Assembly (NCBI GenBank): GCA_015200025.1
Contig: CP054186.1
Coordinates: forward strand, 2,058,001-2,122,000
DNA: 64,000 bases
Direction of reading: 5' to 3'
Source: Phycisphaeraceae bacterium
Lineage (GTDB): Bacteria; Planctomycetota; Phycisphaerae; Phycisphaerales; UBA1924
Below, in pieces: positions 1 through 9,595 of this stretch (its first letter is position 1; every line of letters starts with the position of its first letter). Under the pieces are notes generated by a model, which was not told where the DNA came from, ran no database searches, and saw nothing but the letters and a program-made list of their open reading frames with translations. A program made the position numbers and the translations under genes.

Positions 1-2
1 TC

Positions 3-1481
<1,479 letters not shown>

Positions 1482-1513
1482 CCCGCCACGACAACCACGC
1501 GAATCCCCACAAC

Positions 1514-1545
1514 GCTCCCCGCTCCCGCGGGGAGCTTTCTTTTTT
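1514..1545 (+). terminator. Intrinsic terminator of hppA
   Basis: A 9-bp perfect stem (GCTCCCCGC / GCGGGGAGC) with loop TCCC is followed by TTTCTTTTTT, 32 bases after the hppA stop codon. Confidence 0.9.
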
Positions 1546-1574
1546 CGACCCGCGAACGACGCGACCGAACGCCG

Positions 1575-1894
1575 CAAAAACAACCGCGGGCCCGTTGCGG
1601 GGCCCGCGGCGCTCCTGACGCATTCAAGGAGATGAGGGGCCGCCATCCTCGGCGGCTCCGTCGAGCCCGCCTTTAACGGCGCGACCCCTGCGTACACGGA
1701 TTCATCGACACTGGATCACCTCCTTCCGGAAGAACCGCCCCAGCCGTCGGCGTATGTACGCACGCCCGCCGGGTTCCTTCCCCGCGGACCGTCGCCCGCG
1801 GCACATCGCCCGACCCAGAGTCCTCGACCCGGGCCGTTCGTGAGCCGGTCGTCCAGCCTCGGCGTTCCTCACGCCACGCCGGCCCCGTACTCAT
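1575..1894 (-). ncRNA. Candidate ~320-nt small transcript between SMR gene and hppA
   Basis: The minus strand carries a good sigma-70-type promoter (1901-1929) and, about 285-320 nt downstream, a terminator-shaped hairpin: stem CCGCGGGCCC/GGGCCCGCGG (1584-1609) followed by TTGTTTTTG. Between them are short hairpins, for example GGCGT-GAGGA-ACGCC, and a 12-codon ORF with an unusually long Shine-Dalgarno sequence. It matches no RNA family I recognise (not RNase P, SRP, 6S or tmRNA). It could be a regulatory RNA or the mRNA of a tiny peptide. Promoter and terminator are seen; the function is unknown. Confidence 0.5.
1673..1711 (-). CDS. Tiny ORF (12 codons) with near-maximal Shine-Dalgarno
   Basis: GTG start at 1711 and TAA at 1673 encode MSMNPCTQGSRR. 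Seven bases upstream of GTG lies AAGGAGGTGATCC (1713-1725), complementary over 13 nt to the universal 16S rRNA 3' tail. An ATG two codons later could also serve as start. Translation looks likely from the SD, but the peptide is too short to recognise. It may be a leader peptide, or the SD may act as a ribosome-binding decoy. Confidence 0.4.
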   Translation of the reverse strand: MSMNPCTQGSRR

Positions 1895-1900
1895 CCCATT

Positions 1901-1929
1901 ATTATCGTGAAAACCACCGCGGGATGCAA
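1901..1929 (-). promoter_or_regulatory. Sigma-70-type promoter driving the small transcript
   Basis: On the minus strand TTGCAT (1929-1924) and GATAAT (1906-1901) are separated by exactly 17 nt. The start of transcription would be near 1894. It lies just downstream of the SMR transporter stop codon. Confidence 0.6.
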
Positions 1930-1946
1930 CAAAAACACGACTTTCT

Positions 1947-2360
1947 TCACCGCCCCGCGGGGGGGGTGTTCTCGGCCCCCACCCCGCCGCCCCCGCCCGC
2001 CCCGCCTCCCCCCACACCCCCGCCCCCAGCCGACCTCCCGGGACGCTCATCGAACAAGTGAAGCCCCACCGCACCCGCCGCGATCAACGCGATCGAGATC
2101 AACCGCGCCGGCGTCGCCGACTCCTTCAGGTACACCACGCTCGCCGCCGTGATCAGCACCATCCCACCGCCCACCCACAGCGCGTACGCCACGCTCAGGT
2201 CCATCCGCCTCAGCGCCAACGCCAAAAACACCATCGAGCACGCGATCAACGCCACCACCAACGCCCACCGCCACGCCCCTCCCTCGGTGTGCAACACCTT
2301 CAGCAGCACCGCCCACGCCGCCTCGAACACGATCGCCAGCACCAGGTACACCGCCGTCAT
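1947..2360 (-). CDS. Small multidrug resistance (SMR/EmrE) family transporter
   Basis: 137 aa with four predicted membrane helices. The first helix carries the family's essential glutamate in the context VFEAAWAVLLK (cf. Glu14 of EmrE). Later segments AYALWVGGGMVLITAAS and LISIALIAAGAVGLHL match SMR helices 3 and 4. ATG 2360 was chosen because homology begins there. SMR proteins act as dimers exchanging protons for cationic drugs or guanidinium. The C-terminal Gly-rich tail of about 28 residues is not typical and may be disordered. It stands alone, with the small-RNA promoter just downstream. Confidence 0.85.
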   Translation of the reverse strand: MTAVYLVLAIVFEAAWAVLLKVLHTEGGAWRWALVVALIACSMVFLALALRRMDLSVAYALWVGGGMVLITAASVVYLKESATPARLISIALIAAGAVGLHLFDERPGRSAGGGGVGGGGAGGGGGVGAENTPPAGR

Positions 2361-2403
2361 CCGACACCTCGCACGACCCCCCCGCCCCTCCCCCTGACGC
2401 CGA

Positions 2404-2589
2404 TCACCCCTCAAAATCGTCGAACGCCCCGGCCTTCGCCTGCTCGTCCAGATACTTCTGGAAGCCACCCATCGTGTAACTCACATAGCAGAACACGTGG
2501 TGAAGCGTCAGCCACTCCACGTCCGCACGGTCCTCCGGAACGTCCTTCCTCAACCGGTTCAACTCCGCCAGCAGCGTCTCGGCCTTCAT
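2404..2589 (-). CDS. Conserved-looking small soluble protein (61 aa)
   Basis: Starts at ATG 2589 (MKAETLLAELNRL), 20 nt after the phosphohexomutase stop on the same strand, so probably co-transcribed. Mainly helical and acidic, with no signal peptide. The segment VEWLTLHHVFCYVSYTMGGFQKYLDEQ is the most distinctive part. I do not recognise the family. Confidence 0.6.
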   Translation of the reverse strand: MKAETLLAELNRLRKDVPEDRADVEWLTLHHVFCYVSYTMGGFQKYLDEQAKAGAFDDFEG

Positions 2590-2609
2590 GCCCCAACCGT
2601 AGCCGCCGC

Positions 2610-4088
2610 TCACCCACCCGACACCACCCCCGACACCTCGTCCAGAAGCGCCCGCGCCGCCACCGCCGTCGGCGCCTCCGCGATCAGCCTCATGATCGGC
2701 TCCGTGTTGCTCGCCCTCACGTGCACCCACGCCCGCTCCCCCGCGAAGTCCACACGAACCCCGTCCTGCCGGTCCACCACCGCCCCGCCGCGCGCCCCGT
2801 ACACCCTCGCCAGCCGCTCCAACGCCGGCAACGCCGCCTCTTTGCTCGCCAGGTCCGTCTTGCGCTTCTCGATCGCGTACGCCGGCAGCCCCGACACCAC
2901 CTCCGACAACCGCCGCTCACCGCCCCTCAGCAGCGACATCACCAACGCCATCCCCGACAACGAGTCCCTCACGTACGTCACCCTCGGCCAGATCATCCCA
3001 CCGTTCCCCTCGCCCCCCGCCAGCGCCCCCTCACGCTTCATCGCCCCCGCCACGTGCGCCTCGCCCACCGCCGTCCTCACCACCCGCGCCCCGTACCGCG
3101 CCGCGATATCGTCGATCATCCGGCTCGTCGACAGGTTCGCCGACAACGCCATCCCCTCCGTCCGCTCCCCGCGCCGACGCGCCGCCTCCAGCAACGCCAG
3201 GCACCCCAGCGCCAGCGTGTACTCCTCCCCCACGTACACCCCGCGCTCGTCCACCACCGCCAAACGGTCCCCGTCGGGGTCCTGCGCAAACCCCACCCCC
3301 GCCCCGCTCTCCCGCACCGCCTCGCACAACCCCGCCAGGTTCTCCCGCGTCGGCTCCGGCGCGTGCGGGAACTCACCCGTCCCCTCGCCCGCCACGTACA
3401 GCGTCTCCTCAACCCCCACCGATTCCAGCAGCTCCCGAGCCCCCGACGTCCCCGACGCGTTCACCGAATCCACCACCACCCGCAAACCCTCGCCCATCCC
3501 CTCCACCTCGCCCCCGGCACCGCACACCCCCGACGACTCCAACGCCGACAGCACCCGCCCCACATGCACCACCGCCCCGGCCCCGTCCTCCGACAACCCG
3601 CCGATCCCGTCCCACCGCGCCGCCGACCCGCCCCCGCCCCGGTACACACCCACCACCTCCTCCGCCAGCCCCGCCGCCGGCGCGCACACCGACGACCCCT
3701 CGAACCCACCCTCACCCCACAAACACTTCAGCCCGTTCCACTCCCGCGGGTTGTGGCTCGCCGTCGCCACCATCCCCGCCACCAACGCCCCCGCCCCCAG
3801 CCGTCGGCCATACTCATCGCACATCACCGCCACCGTCGGCGTCATCGCCACCCCAAGGTCCACCACCCCGCACCCCGCCCCCATCAACCCCGCCACCGCC
3901 GCCCGGTGAAACGCCTCGCCCCCGCGCCGCCCATCCCGCCCGATCACCACCCTCACCCCGCGCCCCGCACGCCGACCCATCACCCATGAGCCGAACGCCC
4001 CCGCGTACCGGCACGCCACCTCCGCCGTCAGGCTCGTCCCCGCCACGCCCCGCAACCCGCTCACGCCCAGCATCAACGCATCGCTCAT
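2610..4088 (-). CDS. Phosphohexomutase (phosphomannomutase / phosphoglucosamine mutase-like)
   Basis: 492 aa of the alpha-D-phosphohexomutase superfamily, interconverting hexose 1- and 6-phosphates for cell-envelope precursors. All four signatures are visible in order: phosphoserine loop ATASHNPREWNG, metal loop DPDGDRLA, sugar loop GEGNGG and phosphate loop RASNTEPIMR. The SASHNP-type loop with GEGNGG suits a PMM/PGM or GlmM-like enzyme, but the substrate cannot be told from motifs. glmS lies about 20 kb away, so a GlmM role is possible. ATG 4088 begins MSDALMLGVSGLRG, the normal N-terminus. Confidence 0.9.
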   Translation of the reverse strand: MSDALMLGVSGLRGVAGTSLTAEVACRYAGAFGSWVMGRRAGRGVRVVIGRDGRRGGEAFHRAAVAGLMGAGCGVVDLGVAMTPTVAVMCDEYGRRLGAGALVAGMVATASHNPREWNGLKCLWGEGGFEGSSVCAPAAGLAEEVVGVYRGGGGSAARWDGIGGLSEDGAGAVVHVGRVLSALESSGVCGAGGEVEGMGEGLRVVVDSVNASGTSGARELLESVGVEETLYVAGEGTGEFPHAPEPTRENLAGLCEAVRESGAGVGFAQDPDGDRLAVVDERGVYVGEEYTLALGCLALLEAARRRGERTEGMALSANLSTSRMIDDIAARYGARVVRTAVGEAHVAGAMKREGALAGGEGNGGMIWPRVTYVRDSLSGMALVMSLLRGGERRLSEVVSGLPAYAIEKRKTDLASKEAALPALERLARVYGARGGAVVDRQDGVRVDFAGERAWVHVRASNTEPIMRLIAEAPTAVAARALLDEVSGVVSGG

Positions 4089-4218
4089 CCCCCATCTTTG
4101 TCACCCTCCCCGACCCCGCGCCGCCCCCCGAGCGCAATTCACGCCCATGTACGGCATAAAGTCGGGTGCCCAAACCGCCGATCCGGACGCGCGCGCACCG
4201 ATGCATAGAGTCGATCCC

Positions 4219-4617
4219 ATGTTCGAGATCGAGGTCCAGTCCGAGTTCTGCGCGGCCCACGCGCTCCAGATCGGCGGCGTCCGCGAGACGCTCCACGGCC
4301 ACAACTGGCGAACCGTCGCCACCCTCCAAGGCCCCTCCCTCGATTCCGACGGCCTCCTCTGCGACTTCCACACCGTCCAGGAATTGCTCCACGCCATCCT
4401 CGCACCCTTCAACAACCGCTCCCTCAACGACGCCCCGCCATTCGACCGCCTCAACCCCTCCGCCGAGAACGTCGCTCGGCACATCCACGCCGAACTCTCC
4501 TCCCGACTCGCCGGCCTCCCCGGAGACGTCCGCGTCGCCTCCGTCTCCGTCACCGAGGCCCCGGGATGCCGCGCCACCTACCACACGACCCACGACCACG
4601 GAGGGACGACCCGGTGA
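4219..4617 (+). CDS. 6-pyruvoyl-tetrahydropterin synthase / QueD-like protein
   Basis: 132 aa. Zinc ligands are visible as AAH near the N-terminus and the HGHNW pair, and the family glutamate is in VTEAPGCRATYH. QueD makes 6-carboxytetrahydropterin for queuosine and deazapurines; PTPS paralogues serve biopterin synthesis. The cysteine usually found just before LHGH in QueD is absent (GGVRETLHGH), so a PTPS-type activity is possible. Start at ATG 4219 (MFEIEVQSEF). The stop TGA overlaps the GTG start of ppk, implying translational coupling. Confidence 0.85.
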   Translation: MFEIEVQSEFCAAHALQIGGVRETLHGHNWRTVATLQGPSLDSDGLLCDFHTVQELLHAILAPFNNRSLNDAPPFDRLNPSAENVARHIHAELSSRLAGLPGDVRVASVSVTEAPGCRATYHTTHDHGGTTR

Positions 4618-6869
4618 CCGCCCCGCACGGACACAGCCGTGGCCCCCTGCGCATCCGACGCGACGCGGACCCCAAGCCCCTCGCCGCCGAGGTCGACGCA
4701 CAGCTCGCCGCCCACCGCGCCGCCGAGCCCCTCCCCGATGGCTTCCACGCCCTCCCCCCGGGTGAGCCGAGGTACTTCAACCGCGACGTCTCCTGGCTCG
4801 AGTTCAACCTCCGAGTCCTCGAGCAGGCCCGCGACCCCGCCCTCCCGATCCTCGAACGCGTCCGGTTCATCGCCATCTTCACCAGCAACCTCGACGAGTT
4901 CTTCATGAAACGCGTCGGGCTCATCAAGCGGCAGGTCTACGCCGGGATCTCCGCCGAATCCCCCGACGGCATGACCCCGCGCGAACAACTCTCCGCCATC
5001 CGCCAGGTCGTCACACGACACCAATCCATCCAGACACGCGTCTACCGCGAAGACATCCTCCCCCTCCTCGCCGCCGAGGGCATCGAGATCCTCCGCTACC
5101 GTGACCTCCCCCCCGCCGACCGCCGAGTCATCGACGAGTGGTACCGCGAGAACGTCTTCGCCTCCCTCACGCCCCTCGCCGTCGACCGCGGGCACCGCTT
5201 CCCATTCATCTCCAACCTCTCCGACAACATCGGGCTCTTCGTCGATCCCCCCGCCCCGCACGGCTCACCCCGCGGCGCCCCACGCCCCGCACAGCCCCAG
5301 TTCGCACGCGTCAAAATCCCCTCCATGATGAAACGCTTCGTCCCGCTCCCCGCACAGACCCGCGCGGGACGAAGGGTCGAACGCTTCGTCCTCCTCCACG
5401 ACGTCATCCGAAACCACCTCCAGGACCTCTTCCCCGGCGTCAACATCAAAGAGGCCACCTACTTCCGCGTCACCCGCTCCGCCGGCATCCAACGCGACGA
5501 GATCGAGGGCGAGAACCTCCTCACCTCCGTCGAGGCCGACCTCAAGCAACGCCGCTTCGCCCGCGCCGTCCGCCTCGAGATCGAGCCCGAGGCCTCCACC
5601 GAACTCACCCGCGAACTCCTCGACAAACTCCGCCTCGACCCACAGGACGCCTACGAGGTCCACGCCGACGAGTACGAGAGCCTCGTCGAACTCACCGAAC
5701 TCCACCGCCCCGAACTCAAAGACCCACCCTGGAAGCCCGTCACGCCCAAACGCCTCGCCGACCCGCGCGGGCCCGCCCTCTTCGCCGCCATCCGCCGACA
5801 GGACATCCTCCTCCACCACCCCTACGAGTCCTTCACCGACTCCGTCGAACGATTCATCGCCACCGCCGCCGCCGACCCAGACGTCGTCGCCATCAAGCAG
5901 ACCCTCTACCGCACCAGCCCGGACTCCCCCTTCATCCAGTCCATGATCAAGGCCGCCGAGGCCGGCAAGCAGGTCGCCTGCCTCCTCGAACTCCGCGCAC
6001 GCTTCGACGAAGATCGAAACGTCCGCTTCGCCCGACAACTCGAAAAAGCCGGCGTCCACGTCGCCTACGGCGTCCTCGGCCTCAAAACACACTGCAAGGT
6101 CGCCCTCGTCGTCCGACGCGAACGACACGGCCTCCGCTCCTACGCCCACATCGGCACCGGGAACTACCACCCCAAAACCGCCCGCCACTACACCGACGTC
6201 GGCCTCCTCACCGCCGACCCCGAAATCACCGGCGACATCGTCACCCTCTTCAACTCCCTCACCGGCGTCGCCGCGCCCCAACGCTACGCCGCGCTCGTCG
6301 TCGCCCCCTACGCCATGCGCGACCGCTTCGAACGCCTCATCGACCGCGAGGTCGCCCACGCACGCGCCGGACGACCCGCACGCATCATCGCCAAAATCAA
6401 CTCCCTCGAAGACCGCGACATGACCGAACGCCTCTACGCCGCCTCCGCCGCAGGCGTCCGTGTCGACCTCATCGTCCGCGGATTCTGCTGCCTCCGGCCC
6501 GGCGTCCCGGGCCTCTCCGACAACATCCGCGTCTCCTCCGTCGTCGGCCGATTCCTCGAACACTCCCGAATCTTCCACTTCGCCTCCGGCGAGGACGACC
6601 CCGTCGACGGCGAGTGGTTCATCTCCTCCGCCGACTGGATGTACCGAAACCTCTCCAACCGCGTCGAAGCCGCCACACCCGTCCGAGACCGCGAGGCCCG
6701 ACGCAAGCTCCAACGAATCATCGAGGTCCAGCTCCAAGACCGCCGATTCGCCTGGGACCTCAAGCCCGACGGCACCTACACCCGCCGAACCCCCTCCACC
6801 TCCGCCGCCCACGACTCCCCCGAAGCCCTCGGCACCTTCGCCACCCTCATGAACGACGCCCGCGCCTGA
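4614..6869 (+). CDS. ppk1: Polyphosphate kinase 1
   Basis: 751 aa. Reversibly transfers the ATP gamma-phosphate to polyphosphate at the membrane. N-domain FNRDVSWLEFNLRVLEQA and SNLDEFFMKRVG are diagnostic. The catalytic phospho-histidine is in SYAHIGTGNYHPKT, and a second conserved site is GEWFISSADWMYRNLSNRVE. GTG 4614 was chosen because GGAGGG (4600-4605) sits 8 nt upstream and the codon overlaps the preceding TGA (GTGA). The N-terminus is about 40 residues longer than usual before the PPK core. Confidence 0.95.
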   Translation: MTAPHGHSRGPLRIRRDADPKPLAAEVDAQLAAHRAAEPLPDGFHALPPGEPRYFNRDVSWLEFNLRVLEQARDPALPILERVRFIAIFTSNLDEFFMKRVGLIKRQVYAGISAESPDGMTPREQLSAIRQVVTRHQSIQTRVYREDILPLLAAEGIEILRYRDLPPADRRVIDEWYRENVFASLTPLAVDRGHRFPFISNLSDNIGLFVDPPAPHGSPRGAPRPAQPQFARVKIPSMMKRFVPLPAQTRAGRRVERFVLLHDVIRNHLQDLFPGVNIKEATYFRVTRSAGIQRDEIEGENLLTSVEADLKQRRFARAVRLEIEPEASTELTRELLDKLRLDPQDAYEVHADEYESLVELTELHRPELKDPPWKPVTPKRLADPRGPALFAAIRRQDILLHHPYESFTDSVERFIATAAADPDVVAIKQTLYRTSPDSPFIQSMIKAAEAGKQVACLLELRARFDEDRNVRFARQLEKAGVHVAYGVLGLKTHCKVALVVRRERHGLRSYAHIGTGNYHPKTARHYTDVGLLTADPEITGDIVTLFNSLTGVAAPQRYAALVVAPYAMRDRFERLIDREVAHARAGRPARIIAKINSLEDRDMTERLYAASAAGVRVDLIVRGFCCLRPGVPGLSDNIRVSSVVGRFLEHSRIFHFASGEDDPVDGEWFISSADWMYRNLSNRVEAATPVRDREARRKLQRIIEVQLQDRRFAWDLKPDGTYTRRTPSTSAAHDSPEALGTFATLMNDARA

Positions 6870-6876
6870 CACAACA

Positions 6877-6948
6877 CCCTCTCCCCGAGAGCGCCAGCGA
6901 ACGGAGAGGGGTGCCCTCGCGCCGGCGTGGGCCGTGAGGGGTGCCCCC
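6877..6948 (-). repeat. Dispersed intergenic palindromic repeat, copy 1
   Basis: Reads on the minus strand as a gene-end repeat with a CTCTCCGTTCGCTGGCG...CGGGGAGAGG dyad and a flanking GGGGCACCCCTCAC arm. It belongs to the same family as eight other copies in this window. The remaining bases to 7171 are GC-rich and show nothing else. Confidence 0.6.
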
Positions 6949-7171
6949 GGATTCGCCCGACGCGCGCACACCACACCCTCCGCCGCACCGCGCCACGCGG
7001 AAAATCCGAAAAAACTCCTAAGTCACACCCAACGCCCGACTTCCGCGCAAGGGCCACACCCCGACACGCCCCGCCACGAACGCCCCCGCGCGCACCGGCC
7101 CCTCCCGCCACCCATGGGTAAGGGCCCACGGCGTGCAACCACGCACGCCACGGCCCCGCGGGAGTTCGCGC

Positions 7172-8689
7172 ATGGCCTACCGGCTCGGTGCATTTTCCGG
7201 CGTCGGCCTCGACGAGGCATTGCTCAGGCTCGTCATCGACGAGCACACCAGGACGGCCCGCCCGCGCCTGGATCGACTCTGGACGTACTTCAGGAATCCG
7301 CTCCGGCCGGTGGGCCCCGCGAACGCCCCAAAGATCGCCGCCGACCGCGCCGGCTGGTACACCCTCGGGCAAGAGGTCGGCCTCCCCCATCGCGTCACCG
7401 GCCGCCCTCCCCACAACCCCGACGCCGACGACCGCGTCAAACCACGCCGAGAAGTCGTCATCGAGAACGACATCGCCTGGCGCGTCCAGTCCATGATCGA
7501 CTTCATGTTCGGCCGACCCCTCGTCATCCGAAGCACCGCCAAAGACCACGCGCTCCGAAAGGACATCGACCACGCCCTCGACCTCGCCTGGGACGCCAGC
7601 GGCGGCATCGCCCTCATGCAGGACGCCGCGCTCCTCGGACACGTCTTCGGCCACGTCGACCTCGCCGTCCGCTACCACCCCGACGCCCCGCCCGACCGCG
7701 CCGCCTCCGTCGAGATCATCGACCCACGCCGCGGCGTCCCCGTCCTCGACCCCGACGACTACCGCCGAATCCTCGCCTACATCGTCCACTTCAACCGTGA
7801 CCTCAACCGCGCCGAAGGCCCACGATGGTGGGAACGCGCCGCCTCCGGCGTCCTCGGCAACCCCGACCGCCCGCGCCGCGGACGCGCCGCCGTCACCCGA
7901 ATCATCGCCGCCCACGCCGCTCAGACCTACGAGGACGACCGCCTCGTCCTCCAGGAAGACCTCGCCTGGACCCGCGGACAACTCCCCGTCGTCCACGTCC
8001 AGAACCTCTCACAGCCCTTCGCCTGGGAAGGCCTCGGCGAGGTCGAACCCCTCATCCCACTCCAGGACGAACTCAACACCCGACTCTCCGACCGCGCCTG
8101 CCGCGTCACCATGCAGTCCTTCAAAATGTACCTCGCCAAGGGCATCGATGGCTTCGAGAACGTCGGCGTCGCCCCCGGCATCGTCTGGTCCACCGACAAC
8201 CCCGACGCCTCCGTCGAGGCCTTCGGCGGCGACACCCACAACCCCAGCGAAGACGCCCACATCGCACAGGTCCGAGACGCCATGGACAAAGTCTCCAGCG
8301 TCCCGCCCCTCGCCGGCGGCGTCGTCCAGGGACGCATCGGCAACCTCTCCAGCGCCACCGCCCTCCGCGTCACCCTCATGGGCCTCCTCGCCAAAACCGC
8401 ACGCAAACGCGTGACCTACGGCCGCGGGATCGAGGCCGCCAGCCGCCTCATCCTGAAAGCCCTCCACCACTCCGGCGCCCTCCGCACCCGCGACCAGGAC
8501 CGCGGCCTCAGGCTCGAATGGCCCGACCCCGTCCCCGTCGCCGAGCACGAACGCGTCCTCGCCGCCGAGGGCAAGGCCCGCCTGGGCGTCCCCAACGAAC
8601 GTGTCCTCGAAGAACTCGGGTACCCCAGCGCCGGCGTCGGCGCGGACCCGCGCGTGTCGGATCAACAGGAGGTGAACCATGCCGGATGA
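7172..8689 (+). CDS. Phage portal protein
   Basis: 505 aa portal-like protein (SPP1 gp6-type by overall pattern), the dodecameric ring through which DNA enters the head. Visible features are an N-terminal region with IAWRVQSMIDFMFGRPL and an alpha/beta core ending PVVHVQNLSQPFAWEGLGEVEPL. These are followed by QDELNTRLSDRACRVTMQSFKMY and PPLAGGVVQGRIGNLSSATALR, typical of portals of this class. ATG 7172 has GGAG at 7161. The end overlaps the next ORF by 11 nt. Codons end mostly in C, unlike the G-ending genes to the right. Confidence 0.8.
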   Translation: MAYRLGAFSGVGLDEALLRLVIDEHTRTARPRLDRLWTYFRNPLRPVGPANAPKIAADRAGWYTLGQEVGLPHRVTGRPPHNPDADDRVKPRREVVIENDIAWRVQSMIDFMFGRPLVIRSTAKDHALRKDIDHALDLAWDASGGIALMQDAALLGHVFGHVDLAVRYHPDAPPDRAASVEIIDPRRGVPVLDPDDYRRILAYIVHFNRDLNRAEGPRWWERAASGVLGNPDRPRRGRAAVTRIIAAHAAQTYEDDRLVLQEDLAWTRGQLPVVHVQNLSQPFAWEGLGEVEPLIPLQDELNTRLSDRACRVTMQSFKMYLAKGIDGFENVGVAPGIVWSTDNPDASVEAFGGDTHNPSEDAHIAQVRDAMDKVSSVPPLAGGVVQGRIGNLSSATALRVTLMGLLAKTARKRVTYGRGIEAASRLILKALHHSGALRTRDQDRGLRLEWPDPVPVAEHERVLAAEGKARLGVPNERVLEELGYPSAGVGADPRVSDQQEVNHAG

Positions 8690-9305
8690 TGGAAGCCCGC
8701 TCGACGGCGGGACGATCGGCGGGATCCCCGGCGCCGGGCCCAGCCCCGGCGGCGGCGGACAGATTCCCGGTGGGGGTGGTGGGGGTGGTGGGGGTGGTGG
8801 GGGTGGTGGGGGTGGGGGGGGTGGGGGGGAGGCCGCGGGAGCAGCGGCCGATCAAGCCCCGTCCGGGGGCGGCGCCACCGAATGGCGCGCCCGTGCCCTG
8901 CAGGCCCAGGCCCGCGCCGACGAACTCGAGCACGCCCTCGCCGCCGCGACGGCCCAGGCCCAGGCGGCCCACGCGATGCTCGAATCGCTCAAACGCCGCC
9001 GCGAGGTCGAGAGCGCCCTCATCGAGGCCGGGGCCGTCGACGTGGAAACGGCGTTCCTCGTCGTCGAGGAGCGACTCAAGGCCTCGCCCGACGAGAGCGT
9101 CGCGGAGGTCGTGGCCTCGGTGGCCTCGAAAAAGCCGTTCCTTTTCGCGGGCGGCGGGCCCCGCGGTTCGGGAGGCCCCTTGGCGATGAGCGCCTCCGGC
9201 GGGGGCGCGCCGGGCGGGAGCCTGGAGGACGCGTGGGAGTCCGCGCGTCGCGCCGGGAACCGCCGGGGCGTGCTGGGGTACCTGCGCGCCAAGCGCGGGG
9301 TGTGA
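8679..9305 (+). CDS. Scaffold-like phage head protein with polyglycine tract
   Basis: 208 aa located between portal and capsid, the usual place of a scaffolding protein. Residues of about 28-50 are an almost pure glycine run encoded by GGT/GGG repeats. A coiled-coil-prone Ala/Gln/Arg helix follows (WRARALQAQARADELEHALAA) and then a short Glu-rich C-half. Low sequence complexity is normal for scaffolds. Scaffold function is inferred from position and shape. The glycine repeat (8769-8830) would expand or contract readily. Confidence 0.6.
   Translation: MPDDGSPLDGGTIGGIPGAGPSPGGGGQIPGGGGGGGGGGGGGGGGGGGGEAAGAAADQAPSGGGATEWRARALQAQARADELEHALAAATAQAQAAHAMLESLKRRREVESALIEAGAVDVETAFLVVEERLKASPDESVAEVVASVASKKPFLFAGGGPRGSGGPLAMSASGGGAPGGSLEDAWESARRAGNRRGVLGYLRAKRGV
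8769..8830 (+). repeat. Short tandem GGGGGTGGT repeat inside scaffold gene
   Basis: About five copies of a 9-bp unit (GGTGGGGGT register) running into G-rich sequence. In frame it encodes consecutive glycines, so unit changes of 9 bp keep the frame while single-G slips would not. Confidence 0.85.
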
Positions 9306-9391
9306 ATCGTTCGGTCGGGGTGTGATGGAGTTCGGTGGATCGGATTGGATCGAGCCGGCGATGGGGCCGGCGCACGAAAGGGGTTATGAGT

Positions 9392-9595
9392 ATGCCGTTC
9401 ACGGGGAAGCCGACGTTCGGGGCGGGCGCGGACCTGCCGGAGATCGTGGAGGACGTGTCGGACGTCATCGGGCTGGTCAGCCCGTACGAGACGCCGCTCT
9501 TGGATTACCTGGGCGACCCCAAACGGGCCGCCTCGAGCACGATCCACGAGTGGCTGGAGGATGCGCTCGTATCCCGTCTGACAAACGCTGATTGA
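9392..9595 (+). CDS. Major capsid protein (SU10-like), N-terminal fragment interrupted by element 1
   Basis: Starts MPFTGKPTFGAGADLPEIVED at ATG 9392, with an AAAGGGG SD 8 nt upstream. This is the normal N-terminus of SU10/DUF5309-type major capsid proteins ([14 protein letters not shown]-like segment, HEWLEDAL). After codon 59 (CTC, 9566-9568) the frame enters the inserted element and stops 8 codons later (VSRLTNAD). The other 334 codons lie at 20701-21705. Joining CTC 9568 to GTG 20701 rebuilds a continuous 393-aa capsid protein. Confidence 0.85.
   Translation: MPFTGKPTFGAGADLPEIVEDVSDVIGLVSPYETPLLDYLGDPKRAASSTIHEWLEDALVSRLTNAD

Noticed and set aside
1713-1725. GGATCACCTCCTT on the + strand looks like the 3' end of 16S rRNA
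   Set aside because: Upstream sequence does not match the 16S helix 45 region (GTAACAAGGTA, GGAAGGTGCGGC). The match is explained by a long Shine-Dalgarno on the minus strand.
2058-3989. 643-codon open frame on the plus strand
   Set aside because: His/Arg/Pro-rich shadow of the SMR, 61-aa and phosphohexomutase genes on the other strand.
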